The position numbers were made by a program, and so were the translations under genes. Positions 48,640-60,600 of a DNA stretch of 64,000 bases are shown here, one piece after another (position 1 is the stretch's first letter; each line of letters opens with the position of its first letter). The notes beneath the pieces were generated by a model that saw only the letters and a list, made by a program, of their open reading frames with translations, had not been told where the DNA came from and did not search any database. Source of the stretch: Mugil cephalus (taxonomy: Eukaryota; Chordata; Actinopteri; Mugiliformes; Mugilidae). The stretch is taken from contig NC_061777.1 in assembly GCF_022458985.1 (NCBI RefSeq), positions 18,193,668 to 18,257,667 of the forward strand, in the 5' to 3' direction.

Positions 48640-51600
48640 CTAATAAAAGAGAAGAGGGAAAAACAAAAATGTGACAAAAATAAAAATCACAGGATTATAC
48701 AGATGAAGCAACTGAAGATTTTTAAGAAAACAGAAATGGTACGAAGAACGCGGGGAAATAAATGTACTTACCAAACAGCGCCAGCAGAGACTGGAGAGCA
48801 AAGTGCAAGGTGCGGCGGTTGGCTAGCTTGCCTGTTTTTAGCACCACTTCTTCTTGGCCTACCTCACATAAGTCGAATCCTGCACACATTTGAACGATTA
48901 ATCGGTGTAATTCATGCATGTGTTAGCATCTGTGTAAGTCAATAGAGACGTTGGGGACAGGAGACAACAGTTTTCAACAGCTAACTCACCAAGAGCAGCC
49001 AGAAATTCATGGCATCCTGGCAGTCTCCATAGCTGCACACTAATGGACACCTGAATGGGCAGGAGGGAGAAGTCCTGTTCCTTCTCTCCTGTCTGGAGTT
49101 GGACTAGCACCTGGTGGAGCTGGAGAAGAAAGGGGACAGGGATGCAATGAACTGATGAATTCTGGTAGAGATGCGTTTCGCTACGTCTATTTATCAAAGA
49201 ACTTAAATAACCAAACTAAATACCTTTGGTTATTTAACTTTACTTTGTTTTTTGATTTTTTCATCAACTGAAATCCCTTAATGTTAAGGTGGAACAGTGT
49301 TAGAAAGTTTTCCCGTGTCATATGCATGAGTAAAAAGGGAAACAAAATATCTGCAAGGAAGCTCAACTGAAAAGGTTTAAGCTCTGTGGGCATGTGCACG
49401 TGGCCCAGGAGGCACACTTGACTGTTTTGTTTGGGGATTATTTGGCTAAGAACAGAGACACCTTTGTCAGCTTGACGTAACTGTGCAGAAAGTAGAAACT
49501 TGCGTCCTCACTTCACTCTGCAGCATTGTGAGACGGTTGTTTTTGCATCATATTTTAATCCCTGTTACCTCCCTGAAACATTCCTCTGACCTGCTATGAA
49601 CCTGGACTGTAAATCCTTAAACACTCCCAATCTCTAAAATCTGACCATTGCAACGGACAAAATGAGAAACAGCTCAGTAAATGTTTGCTACACTTTACAC
49701 ATGCAAACTATACACAATCTTAAAACAACAAAACTGAATATGAAATGTCATGCAGCTCTTACACTAGAAGGCGAATTTTGTAAAGTTTGGAGGGACAGAA
49801 AGTGGAGAGCGCAGGGACAGAATGGGATGCAGTGTGGGTGTGAATGCACACTTACCATTGCCACCATATTTTTAACAGCCTTCAGACCACGCGATAGGGG
49901 CAGAGAGAGAAAATAGGCTTTCAATTGCATGCATACGGGCCATTCACAAAGAGTTCAGGTCAACAAGAAGGAAAACAGCAACAAGTAACATTAGTGATTA
50001 ATACATCACAGCGCTTGATGGCGTCAGCACACACACGCTGTAAATTATGTCGAGCAAATTATGTGCACTAAGATGCGCATTTGCAGCATGAGGTAACAGA
50101 AACTGCCAATCACCAACTAATTGGGCGAGCTTTCACTTTAGGCATGTGATAGCCACATGTTACACACGAACAGGGATAAAGCTCTGCAGCGTTAAGATTA
50201 ATCCTCCGGTGTCACAAGTTTGGGTGCAAGAGAACAGGATTGCAGATGCGATTTTGTACTTGACTTCAAAGCAGCATTTCAATGCAGATTAGGCTGTAGC
50301 TTGAGTTGCCAGTGCATTAGCATGGGTCGTGACGTAACTCAGGTTATACAATGATTTACATTCTCTTACGGTAAGGCTTCTGTGCTAGAGGCTAATGCAT
50401 ACATACATTTCAGGCAGTTAGAGGGACTGCCCAAATAGTTCTTACACTAAATGCCAGCAATCGTATTTGTTGATTGAGCCAAAGTGGCATGTAAGAATTT
50501 GAAGTTTGTTGAAAGCTGCAGGGACCTACCCGGTTGATGAGCTGCTCTCCTGCCTCTGAAGCTGTGATGAGTTTGCACAAAGCCTGGAGAGCTGGCGGAG
50601 GCAGACCTACGGGACGGGATCAAAGGAAGATCTTCATTATTCACGCACAAGGCACACTCTTTAGACTCCAAACTAAGTGCCATTAAACATGTGTTATAAA
50701 GTATGAAGAGGTACAAACAAAGACGACAGCCATTTAAGGCACTTTAGATCTAACATCGGGGATGAGTCTTGAAATCATTCTGAAGAGAGAACAAACTGAA
50801 CAAGAACAAAGAACAAGGATCTGTGGCAGAGAGAGAATGGCCCCCAAAGAGCTCCAGAGATCTCTGCATTATGGAGTCAATCTGGGGTAACACGAAGAGG
50901 CCGGAGCAAACAGCCTATGTTTAAAATTCTCCTGCACTTGAAAAGATTAGGCACCCAAATATGAGATACATACCCAGTAATGATTGCAATGTAGTGCTAC
51001 ACTGTTGGAGCCTGTCTCCTGGGTCAGCAGTGGGAAAGAAGACGGCAGCAGGAATACCGGTGCCTACAGAGTCAAGCCGGAAGCCCACAGCTGTTAGCAG
51101 GGCCTGCCAGCCAGGGACACCCCCCACTTTGTTCTCCACACTCTGCTGGGATGTATACATGGAGTTACGCTGGCCATTCTGTATCCTCTGAAGAGACTTC
51201 TCCACCTGAAAATAAAACAAAGGCACACCAGAGCAGAAATCAGCATTTTGGAGCGCCTTTCTGTGAGCTGTGTCCTTCGGAGGGTGCGTCCATGTCTCTC
51301 ACCAGGTGAAGTAAAACTCTCAGAGCATCACGGGCTCGATCTGGATACTGCAGGATCTCAGCCAAAGCTTGGCCAATCAGGGAAGATGGGCTGTTAAGCT
51401 TTACATCATTACCAATGAGCATATATCCTGGAAAGAGAGACAAGAGCTTCGTTACATGATCGTTTTTCATTGGGTCAAATGTCAAAGTCACACATAAGAT
51501 CAGCTCAAGACTAAAATATATTGTCAAATCTAAATCTAATCTTGCATGTATCTTATGTGTATGAATGACATCTCTAACCTGCCCAGTTGGAGGGGTGCGA

Positions 51601-54600
51601 GTACTGTTTGCTGCTCTGGACAGTCTTCATGGCATCTGCCAGCGCTGCACTGGCCTTTGTTCCGTTAAGCAAGGCGGTGTAGAAGGCGTGGACAAAAACT
51701 TTGGAAGCAGCAACAGGGACAGGCCACAAGGACACAAGAACACACTGAGCCCCGGCAGCTAGGAAGGCTCTGGTCAGTCCCACGACCCCATCTGCTGTGA
51801 CCTTGCTGCTGGACTCCTGATACGACCTATGACACAGTGACATTAGCATTTATGATCATTTGAAATGGGTTATTTAAGTTTTTTATTATCTAATTTTAAC
51901 TGAAATTTGTGAAATGTTAAGTATTGCACTGTTCTCTTTTAAGTGTTTTTACTCTTACGAAACAGTATTTTGTTCTTATGTCCAAGAATGACAATTAAAG
52001 AATGATGATGACACATATGGCACATGCATTGCTTACATTTTAAAGCCATTAAATCTTCAGTGGCTTAACATTCCAAGCATTATTTTCTTATTTTCTTTGA
52101 TTATCTTCCTACGCTATCCTGTTTATATCAGTTACGTCACAATCTTGATTTTTTTTAGATGCCTAATTCGTTCCCTGCTTTAGAATTATAGCATAATACA
52201 TCAGGATCTAATCAGGAGCCAGTCCACCTACCCCAGCACCACCAGTTTGACAGGCAACCTCAGGTCCAATATATCTGCAGCGGTAAGCAGGAACTCCTGA
52301 AGGGGAGGACTGTCGCAGATGCTCTCCACATCGCTGCTGTCATCCTGCATGTGGAGAGACTCTGGGATGGTGTATCCGCTTCCGATGGAGCCCTTCCTGC
52401 CTCGGCCGCTGCTGCCCCTCCTCCCGCCTGCACCTCTCCCCACCGTTCCCACCCCGACACTGGCGCTTGCCCCCCCAGGCACGCTTTCGGGGTTTGGGGT
52501 GAGCACCAGAGCTGCCAGTTTCCAGGAAATATGGGTGGCAAAGTGGGCACACTCGGCTTGCGTGAGAGCACTCATCACCCTCTCCTTGGTGGCGGAAGAG
52601 CCGGCCAGGGGTTGACATCCGAGCAGCTCGGCGACCATTAGAGCCTCCTCCTCAGCGGAGGGCATAGGCCCCCACAGCCAGCGGTCCATCACGGGCGAGG
52701 GTAACCTAGGGTTACCCACCACTGCTGCCATTGAGACGCCGCCACATGGAGCCGGACCAGGACGCCGAGAGTGAGCCTAAGGGCCATCAGCAAAGTTTAC
52801 ATTATAGCGCATCAGGTTAAGAACACAACCGATTTAATTATTAATCAGTCACATGGATGAGAAGCTCGACCTTTGTGCTGGAGCCAAGACCGTGGATGGA
52901 GGGCACGGCGATGAGGCTGAAGCGCTCGTACAAGTATTCATTAGAAGAGCTTCCTTTTAGCAGAGCAAAGGGGATGAGGTACAGTTCTCCCTCCAGCACC
53001 ATCACTAGTTGTCTGTGTCTGCCAACAGGCCCGCTGGAGTGCATCAAACCCTGTCAAGCCAGACAAGAGGATTAGCGCGGAACTACACAAACACACATAA
53101 AAAATGCATATGCTTAGACGCTCGTTTATTATTTATATTCCTCCCAATTATCCGTCTCCTCTCATCTTCCCTCTTTTGCTACTGTACGTCAACAGGAAGG
53201 GCAGCGACCCAAGCTGGTAGTACATACCCCCTCCATAGGTGCGATAAGCAAATCATAAAGTGCCCGGAGTGGAGGTTTTCCAAGGTTGCTGGAGCGACGA
53301 GGCAGGGAAGAGTTACCATCTTTGGCAGGAGACATGGTGTTACTGAACAGGCTGGTCATACTCTGGCAGCTCCTGCACAAACACAACACAAGCGCAGCAG
53401 TTTTCATTCTGTGCCTCATGCTTAAATGTTGCAGACTAACGACATTTTTAGGCGTAGCGTGTCGCATCGTACATGTGCAGTAAGCTCCGAAATTATATTA
53501 CAATGATCCCTTTCTGTTTTCTTAAAAGTCACGTGTGGCCTTCGTTGCCACAGATATCAGAATAATACATTAAATATACATTAAAGGGATAGGTTATGCC
53601 TGTAGGTCAAGGGAAGGTTCTTTTACATTTAGTATTGATTATAACTTAAAATATTAAAAGTCCAAATGAAAGACAGGAAATGTGAATGTGGAGTCAGTAC
53701 ATACAACCTCAAGCCTTGCTATGTATAAATCCTTCTTTGCGTCAAACATTTTTTCTTTTTGCAGAAGTGGTGGGAATGTGGTTTACTAGGTTCATGTCTA
53801 ACTTATCTCATGTCAGTCATATGTCACATCTAATATGGCTGTGTAATAGTAGTACAATGATGCAGCAGAATAAAGTTCCAATCATAGACACTGAAGCGTT
53901 TCCCTTCAGAGTCAAGTTAAAATTAGTTAGTGGCAGGTGAAGGTAGTCCATGCCAGATCTCTACGGTGATGTACTGCATTCCCTCTGTGAACACACACAC
54001 ACATACAGTAAACTATAAATTTAACTTGTGCTTTCCACTGAGTTTTTTATGACAATGTGTAAACCTCCACTAGATGGCAGTATTGCACTGTTGCCAGGAG
54101 CTCACAGAAACAGAAAGTACTAGCAATGAAGCCAATTGCTTGGAAAATAACCACAGGAGGAGGAGAGCAGCACCCATTCTATCTTTACAGGAACTTGTAC
54201 ATACAATCAAAACTCTTCCAGGAATTGAAATTAACTGCCAGCTTCTGAAACACCCCAAAATATGCAATCTGTCCAAAGTCTCTTGAGTCATGTCATGTAT
54301 GAACGGAGTGACAGCTCTCTGCTCAGCCATAGACACCCAGCATACTGAGAACTGTGCTAATGCCGGCCGTAGGGTTAGAGGCCGTTTGCCTGGCCCTGCA
54401 GGGCCAAGTTTTATGGCCACACTTGTCACTACTCTCCATCTGTTCCACTAGCCAGAGTTTCTTCCGCACCCCAGTCATCAGACATCTATCCTGCCCTTCT
54501 GGTAGCCCCAGGCCACTGGCTTCCCTCCAGCCTCCCAACACTCTGTCTCTCTCCCAGGCCTTGGCATGAGCCTCCATGGGAAAGCAAAACAATCGTTTGT

Positions 54601-57600
54601 TAGCCTGACAGGAAGAATGAGAGTGGAGGCAAGGGATAAGCCAAGAGAAGGTGAGTGTCAAGTATAGAGGGAAACAGTGAAAAGAAAATAGTCAGAGCAG
54701 TGAGGCTGAAGGTGGGGACTGCATTCAGTGGCTGCCTCGCTTGGTCTGCAGCTGAAAGACTTGTCTTGAAGTGTGATCTGAGTGGTAAACAAAGCTGAAC
54801 AAGTCAACCTCTGTTGCACACTTAGGCTTTTTCATACTGACTGGATTTCGGCCTATTTTTAGCAAATGACTGCTTAACCTAATGGCCGCTCAGCTCTTCT
54901 AAAGCAGGCCTCTGCTTCATTAATGTTTACTGCTGCATCATTGACAACCTCATCAAGATCATCAAACAACCTCATTATGCAAAGATTGTGCATAAAAATG
55001 GATTTAGTCACACACCGAAGGGATTAGACTCAGGAAGACTTCCATTAACACCTATGACGGAGACTAATCTTTACCAAAGTCCTCAATGCAGATTACATCT
55101 AAGTGTGAAAACATGCTGTTTGACAATTCTTTTAATACTGAGTATATTATGCCTGCACCTATTTGAATTCAATTAGGGTTTATTATATTAGTTTCCGTTC
55201 TCTTAATTATGAGTAATTGTAGGAATACTACACTCTTCACACCCATTTATTCTCATAACGCATAATGCTGCTACTAATAGCCTATATCTTAACGTGTAAG
55301 GGAAAAGTGATAGCAGTGACTGAAGTTGAAGAGAGCCTTTGAAAAAGCACACGCATGTACACTGTGTGACATCAAACCTCAAGATGTTTGAGCCGAAACG
55401 ACAATGAGGTTTTCTTCATTTTCTCTTGCCTAAGTATTGTGATAGATGACAGTCTCCTAAGCACGAGGAGCTTTATAATTCAGATTTTTTTTTTGTGTGG
55501 ACCAAAAGAATGAGAGGATTACTACCGGCAGCCCATTAAAGGGGCTTAATGAGCACCGAGACTCAATTAAAGCTGGAATTACCCTCTCATCAAAGAGCAG
55601 CTCAACTGTGGACGAGGACAGGGAAATATGACCCAGACACGCAACGTATGCACACACACACGCACATGCACTGTACTGGTGTACAGTACCAATCAGCGCA
55701 AAGTGTAAAGGTATACTTTGCTTACTGTCAACAAATAATATTCTGAACAAGCCACTGGCTGAGTCTGTGAAATCTCAAATCTGCATGACAAACACAGACA
55801 GAGCAAACATCTCAAAACCACACTGGTCTCAGCGCCTGTGTACGACAGGCAGACATACGCACAAGCGTGGGCACACACACACACACACATATGAACACAT
55901 CCACAAACCCAAGGCTCCATCAGAGGAGACAGTTGATAAGGGCTTTAGCAGCTTGGCTCTACTCAGTCTATTTAATAAGGAGGATTCACATGCTGCCTCT
56001 GCTCTGGCTAAACAATGGAGAAAAGAGTGCTTTCACAGACGAGCTACAATGCCAACCAATCTCCTTACCCAAGCACATATTTTTTAATCTTCTTCTTTTT
56101 TTTTTTTTTGTCGTGGAAAGCGGCATTTTAAGACTGTCTGTCATTGGCAGGGAGGCCATATCCAGGTGATGTGCAACAATCGCCTACCTGTTGAACAGGT
56201 TGTTTCTGGAAACCATGCGCAGGAAGCCCGTTGGATCGGTGACCGAGTTAAGCTTGTTGTTGAGCTCCTCAAATTGCTGGTCCAACAAATCTCCCGCCTC
56301 GCTCTCCGTCTCGCTGCTCGAACACCCTCTGAAAGAGAGGGAACGAGATGAAGTGAGAGACATCCGCAGCCGCACAAGTTTTGGCAGGAAAGGAGAGGGG
56401 CACTCGAAAACAGCAGACAATACACAGACTTACATTGTTTCTTTGAGGATAAATCACATGTAAAAAAAAAAAAAAGAATCACACATCCCAAAATACACAC
56501 TATTCAACCCACATTTACTTGGCCTAATTTCCCAGGCCCGAGCCAACACCCTGATGGTAAGCAGAGTTAAATCCTTTCATTATAATGCTGGTAAGGCTGA
56601 TCCAGTCGGTTGGGAGGCAACCACCCCCGCCCCACAATCACTAACTCTCCCCCATCCTGGCGGAACCTCCCCTCCTATGCAGTCACATCACGTAACTCTG
56701 ACAGCATGTCAGCTTCCTGCCCTAACATTAGCTGAAGGTGAACTCAGGGCCTCTTGGGACCGCCATGAGATTTCTCCTCATCTCTTTTGCTCCCACTACC
56801 ATCAACACATTTTCCAGGCCTTACAGTACGTCGAATATTCACGATCCTTGGACGCATCTACCGAGAGACGCATCCAAATCCGATGTGTGTGTGTGTTTGT
56901 GTGTGTGTATATATATATATATATATAGGACACCATTTTGAATATTTAAGGGATCTCACATAATAATACATGGACTTCTACTGTCACAAAAGCAGCAACC
57001 TTCACTCTCTTTATCATCCTTTCTTTCACACACATAAGCTCTCCCCATTTTTCTCTGTCCCATTCATTTTCTCGCCACTCATTTCCGAGTGCCGCTTCCC
57101 TTTCTATGCGCTCTGGAGAATGAATGGGCGGGTAAGTGGTGCCATATTGTGCCCATCCAGGCGCAGTGGCGTGTACGCAACTTCCCATTGGAGTAGTAAA
57201 TGAGGTGGTAATGGGGCAGGAGGGCCAAGCTGCTAGGGTGGCAGAGACCGGTACTGGGCGGACCAGCTGGGCACTATGGATCAAACACCAACTAGAGAAC
57301 AAGCAGAACCACGGACGTCGATAAATCTCACCACATTTGCCATCTCATTCTGCAAGAGTTCCTCTGGCTACATCCCCCGCCGCATGTTATGTCTTTATTC
57401 ACCAGCCTCTGCTTCTTTGCCCCATTGATTTTACCCCCTCATCTCAACCTACTTCCCGTTCTTCCTTACGCTCTCATTAAAGCCCTTCCTCTGTTCCTTT
57501 ACTTGTCGGGATCTGCTGTTTGTCAGGTGGATTCAACATCTCTAGCTATCCAAAGAGCCATTATTCCGTCTCATTTATTTGGGGAGAGAGTGCGGCCCTT

Positions 57601-60600
57601 TAGAAAGGTAGTGGAGGCCTGTCATCACGACGTGAAATGGGGCATAACAACACTCTTTCACGTACAGACTCGTGTCGAGTGATAAAATAACCCTTCTTCG
57701 GTTAACTCTGGTGTCAAGCTCGGGTTCAATATTTTGGGCTTGGGCTCCATTTTGCTTTATGGGAAGTCAAGTTGCTTCTACGTGTCAGAAAATTGGTTAG
57801 GACAGGCTTTCTGTTGAACATCTGAACCATCACAGTCTGCACTGACTACACTTAGAGATCTGTCTCTGCTCAGTCAGTTAATAATTAATATATTACCACT
57901 TATCCTTATAGGGTTGAGCTTGGAATGTGGGTGAAAGCTGAAGAACCTGGAGAAAATCCACGCAGGCATAATGAGAATATGCAAACTATGGACAGAAAGG
58001 TCAGAGTCAAGCAGGGATTTTAATCCCAAAACCTTTTTGGTGGGACGCAACGGTCTCTGTAATCTCTCCATCGGTTTGAGGGTCCTTGGTCTGAAAAACG
58101 TTGAAGACCCCTGATCTACACCACTGCTTTTTTACTGGGTTATATGTGGATAGGGTTTGATTCTCAGGGCCTTTCTGTGTGTAGTTTACATGTTATCCCC
58201 ATGTTTGCGTGGGTTTCTTCTAGGCACTCCGGTAAAAAAGACATAGGTGCTAGGTGGTGGGTCAGGTTGGTCCTCAGTGGCGGCGCACTCAGCTGCAGTG
58301 GCTCAGGACTAACCCTCCATTCAACCATGAAATTTCAATTTTGTACAATAAAATGCATAATGACAAATAAAGCACTTTACTTTACCTTACCATAAATAAG
58401 GCAGCAAAGGTGAATTTTTGGTCAGTATGCAAGAGATTTGTACAAAACATCAAACACGTTCTCTCCGAGCCATCACACATTTTCGTCAGAAAGAGAAATC
58501 TCGTGACACCTCAATAATGTTGAATTATGTGATTTATTATACGGGAAGGCTTTCATTTCATGGTGACAGCTGTAAACATCTCACCTGCTGTAATAAGACT
58601 CTACTCCCAGAGCCTCCCGAGCACTGGCAATGTGCTGCTCCAGCGAGGAGCCGCTGAACACGCCGCTGCCACCTCCCTCCTGGATGTCTGACCCTCCTTC
58701 TGATACGCCATCAAGATAAACCTCATGAAACTTCAGGATGCCTGCGGAAAAAAAGACGAGAGAAACGTGACTGGCTAATTTCCGAGTGTTTACGAAGCCC
58801 GATTTCAATAAAAAACAGATGCGCAGCCATTTTCCACCTTCTTTTTCTAATACTTTTCTATTACTCGCTCATGACGGGGGGAATATTGGATCACTTCAAC
58901 TGAACGTCGCGAGTGAGGCGACGTGTGGCAGTGCGTCTGTGGAGCAAAATGAATAAAACAAATAATGTTCAATAAAAGATAAGAGTAGGCTGCCTGTGCC
59001 ATCTGCTGCCTGCCATGAGTGCTCCGTTAAGTTTCAAGCAGGAGCATGAGGACGGGGTGGGGAAGACACACCGGGAGACGGAGGACAGGCTGTGTGTGTG
59101 TGTTTTGTGGGTGTGTCGGTGCTGTTTAAATGCATGTATGTTTTGTATTAAATGCATATGCGTGATTCAGGTGTACACGTGGATGTGCGCACATTCGGGC
59201 ATTATACAATAACACAGCATCAACACAAGCAATTATGATTTTAGTGGTCCGTTTCATTGCCTGCCACCTCTTTAGAGCTGGCCATGTTTGTGTGCCAGCT
59301 GGATGCCAGGAAACGCCAGGAAGTGACAGACAGACGATTAGCGAGCAAGTGGCTCCCTCTTAGCCCGGGGCAATATTCGGCGCTTTGAAGACCTACACCG
59401 GTCCCTGTAGTTCTCCTCCCCTCCGTATGGGTAGTGCTGGGAGGTCAAGTTCATCTGGTTGCCTGGGAGCTGGGTTTGATCAAATTTTCAGGCCTTGTGG
59501 CATGGGACACGGGTCACGGCTCTCGTTTCCCCTCTTTAAACTGGAATTTCACAAGTCATAAAAAAACGGGACACGCCTTAATCCGTGGGCCTGCATTTGG
59601 CACCGACTAAGAGACAAAAATGGTGTGCCATTTTTGTCAGGGCTAAGCGACGCTAAAATAGAAGGAGAAAAAAAAAGAGACAAAATAAATAACGGGAGAC
59701 GCGAGGAGAAGGGACGGGGACCATTTCGCTTGGTGCAACAGCGAAGTGTTTTTCCTGTTGACATGTGTTAAGATGTTGCCGGTGTTTGGCTGTGCCACTA
59801 TCTGTGTCACAATCAATTAGCATGGTTCATTGGCAGATGCCTTCTGGGGGTGAAATGTAAGGCAGGGGGCAAATCCGAGCAGTGGAGTGGCAGGTGGCAC
59901 AGCCACTTGGTGTTAAAGCTGGCCCTCTAACCCCTGCAGCTGAAAAACAAGCCTCAGGCCTCCAGGCCTTTTATCTGCTTTGATGTGAATGAGCACGTGT
60001 GTGTCTATTCATGCGCTTCCACCTGTGTATTTTTGCTTTAAAGCAGTGCGCCGTTTCCATACAAGCAGAACATCTGAGAATATATGTTTCTCAGTGTTTG
60101 AAGATATACCCTAAGTCCATCATTGTTATTGGTGTCTATGCTGCACAAATAAGCATGAAAATTACACATATTTGAATAAGATGACAAAAAAAACCCAGAT
60201 AGATTTAGGAAGCACCGGTCAGTGTGCAGCTTATATTGGCAATTCATCGTGATACTTTTTCTTCTGATACAATATCAATTTTTAATGTCTTGAAATCTAT
60301 TTTAAAAAATCACGTCACTTGCCGCACTGTATTTCCTGCAGCGTTGAGCGAGGCAGGTGAAGGAGTGGATGGGCTAGTAGCAGGAGAGAGCATGGCAGCG
60401 GAAAAACTTCAAAAGCCATGAAAATTTAAAGCTGACGTTTGGAGGCCCTTTGGCTTCCAAATGGAAGAAGGTACTAACAAGCTGGACAAAGCGTACGCAG
60501 TTTGAAAACTGTGTTTCGCTCCAGTTAGATATTCAGGGAACATGATCAACTGGCAAACTCATCTGACGAGACACCATGAGGTATCAGCGCAGCAGCAGCC

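Larger units (their letters stand above)
49120..50973 (-). other. ttc28: Three TTC28 introns (49120-49855, 49880-50529, 50607-50973)
   Basis: Ordinary intron sequence around the 24-nt microexon and the 50530-50606 exon. No repeats or other exons were recognised. Confidence 0.8.
56329..58584 (-). other. ttc28: TTC28 intron, 2.3 kb, with a diverged interspersed repeat
   Basis: No exon is seen. It holds a GT/TA microsatellite at 56884-56927 and the inverted-arm repeat at 57900-58395. Confidence 0.8.
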
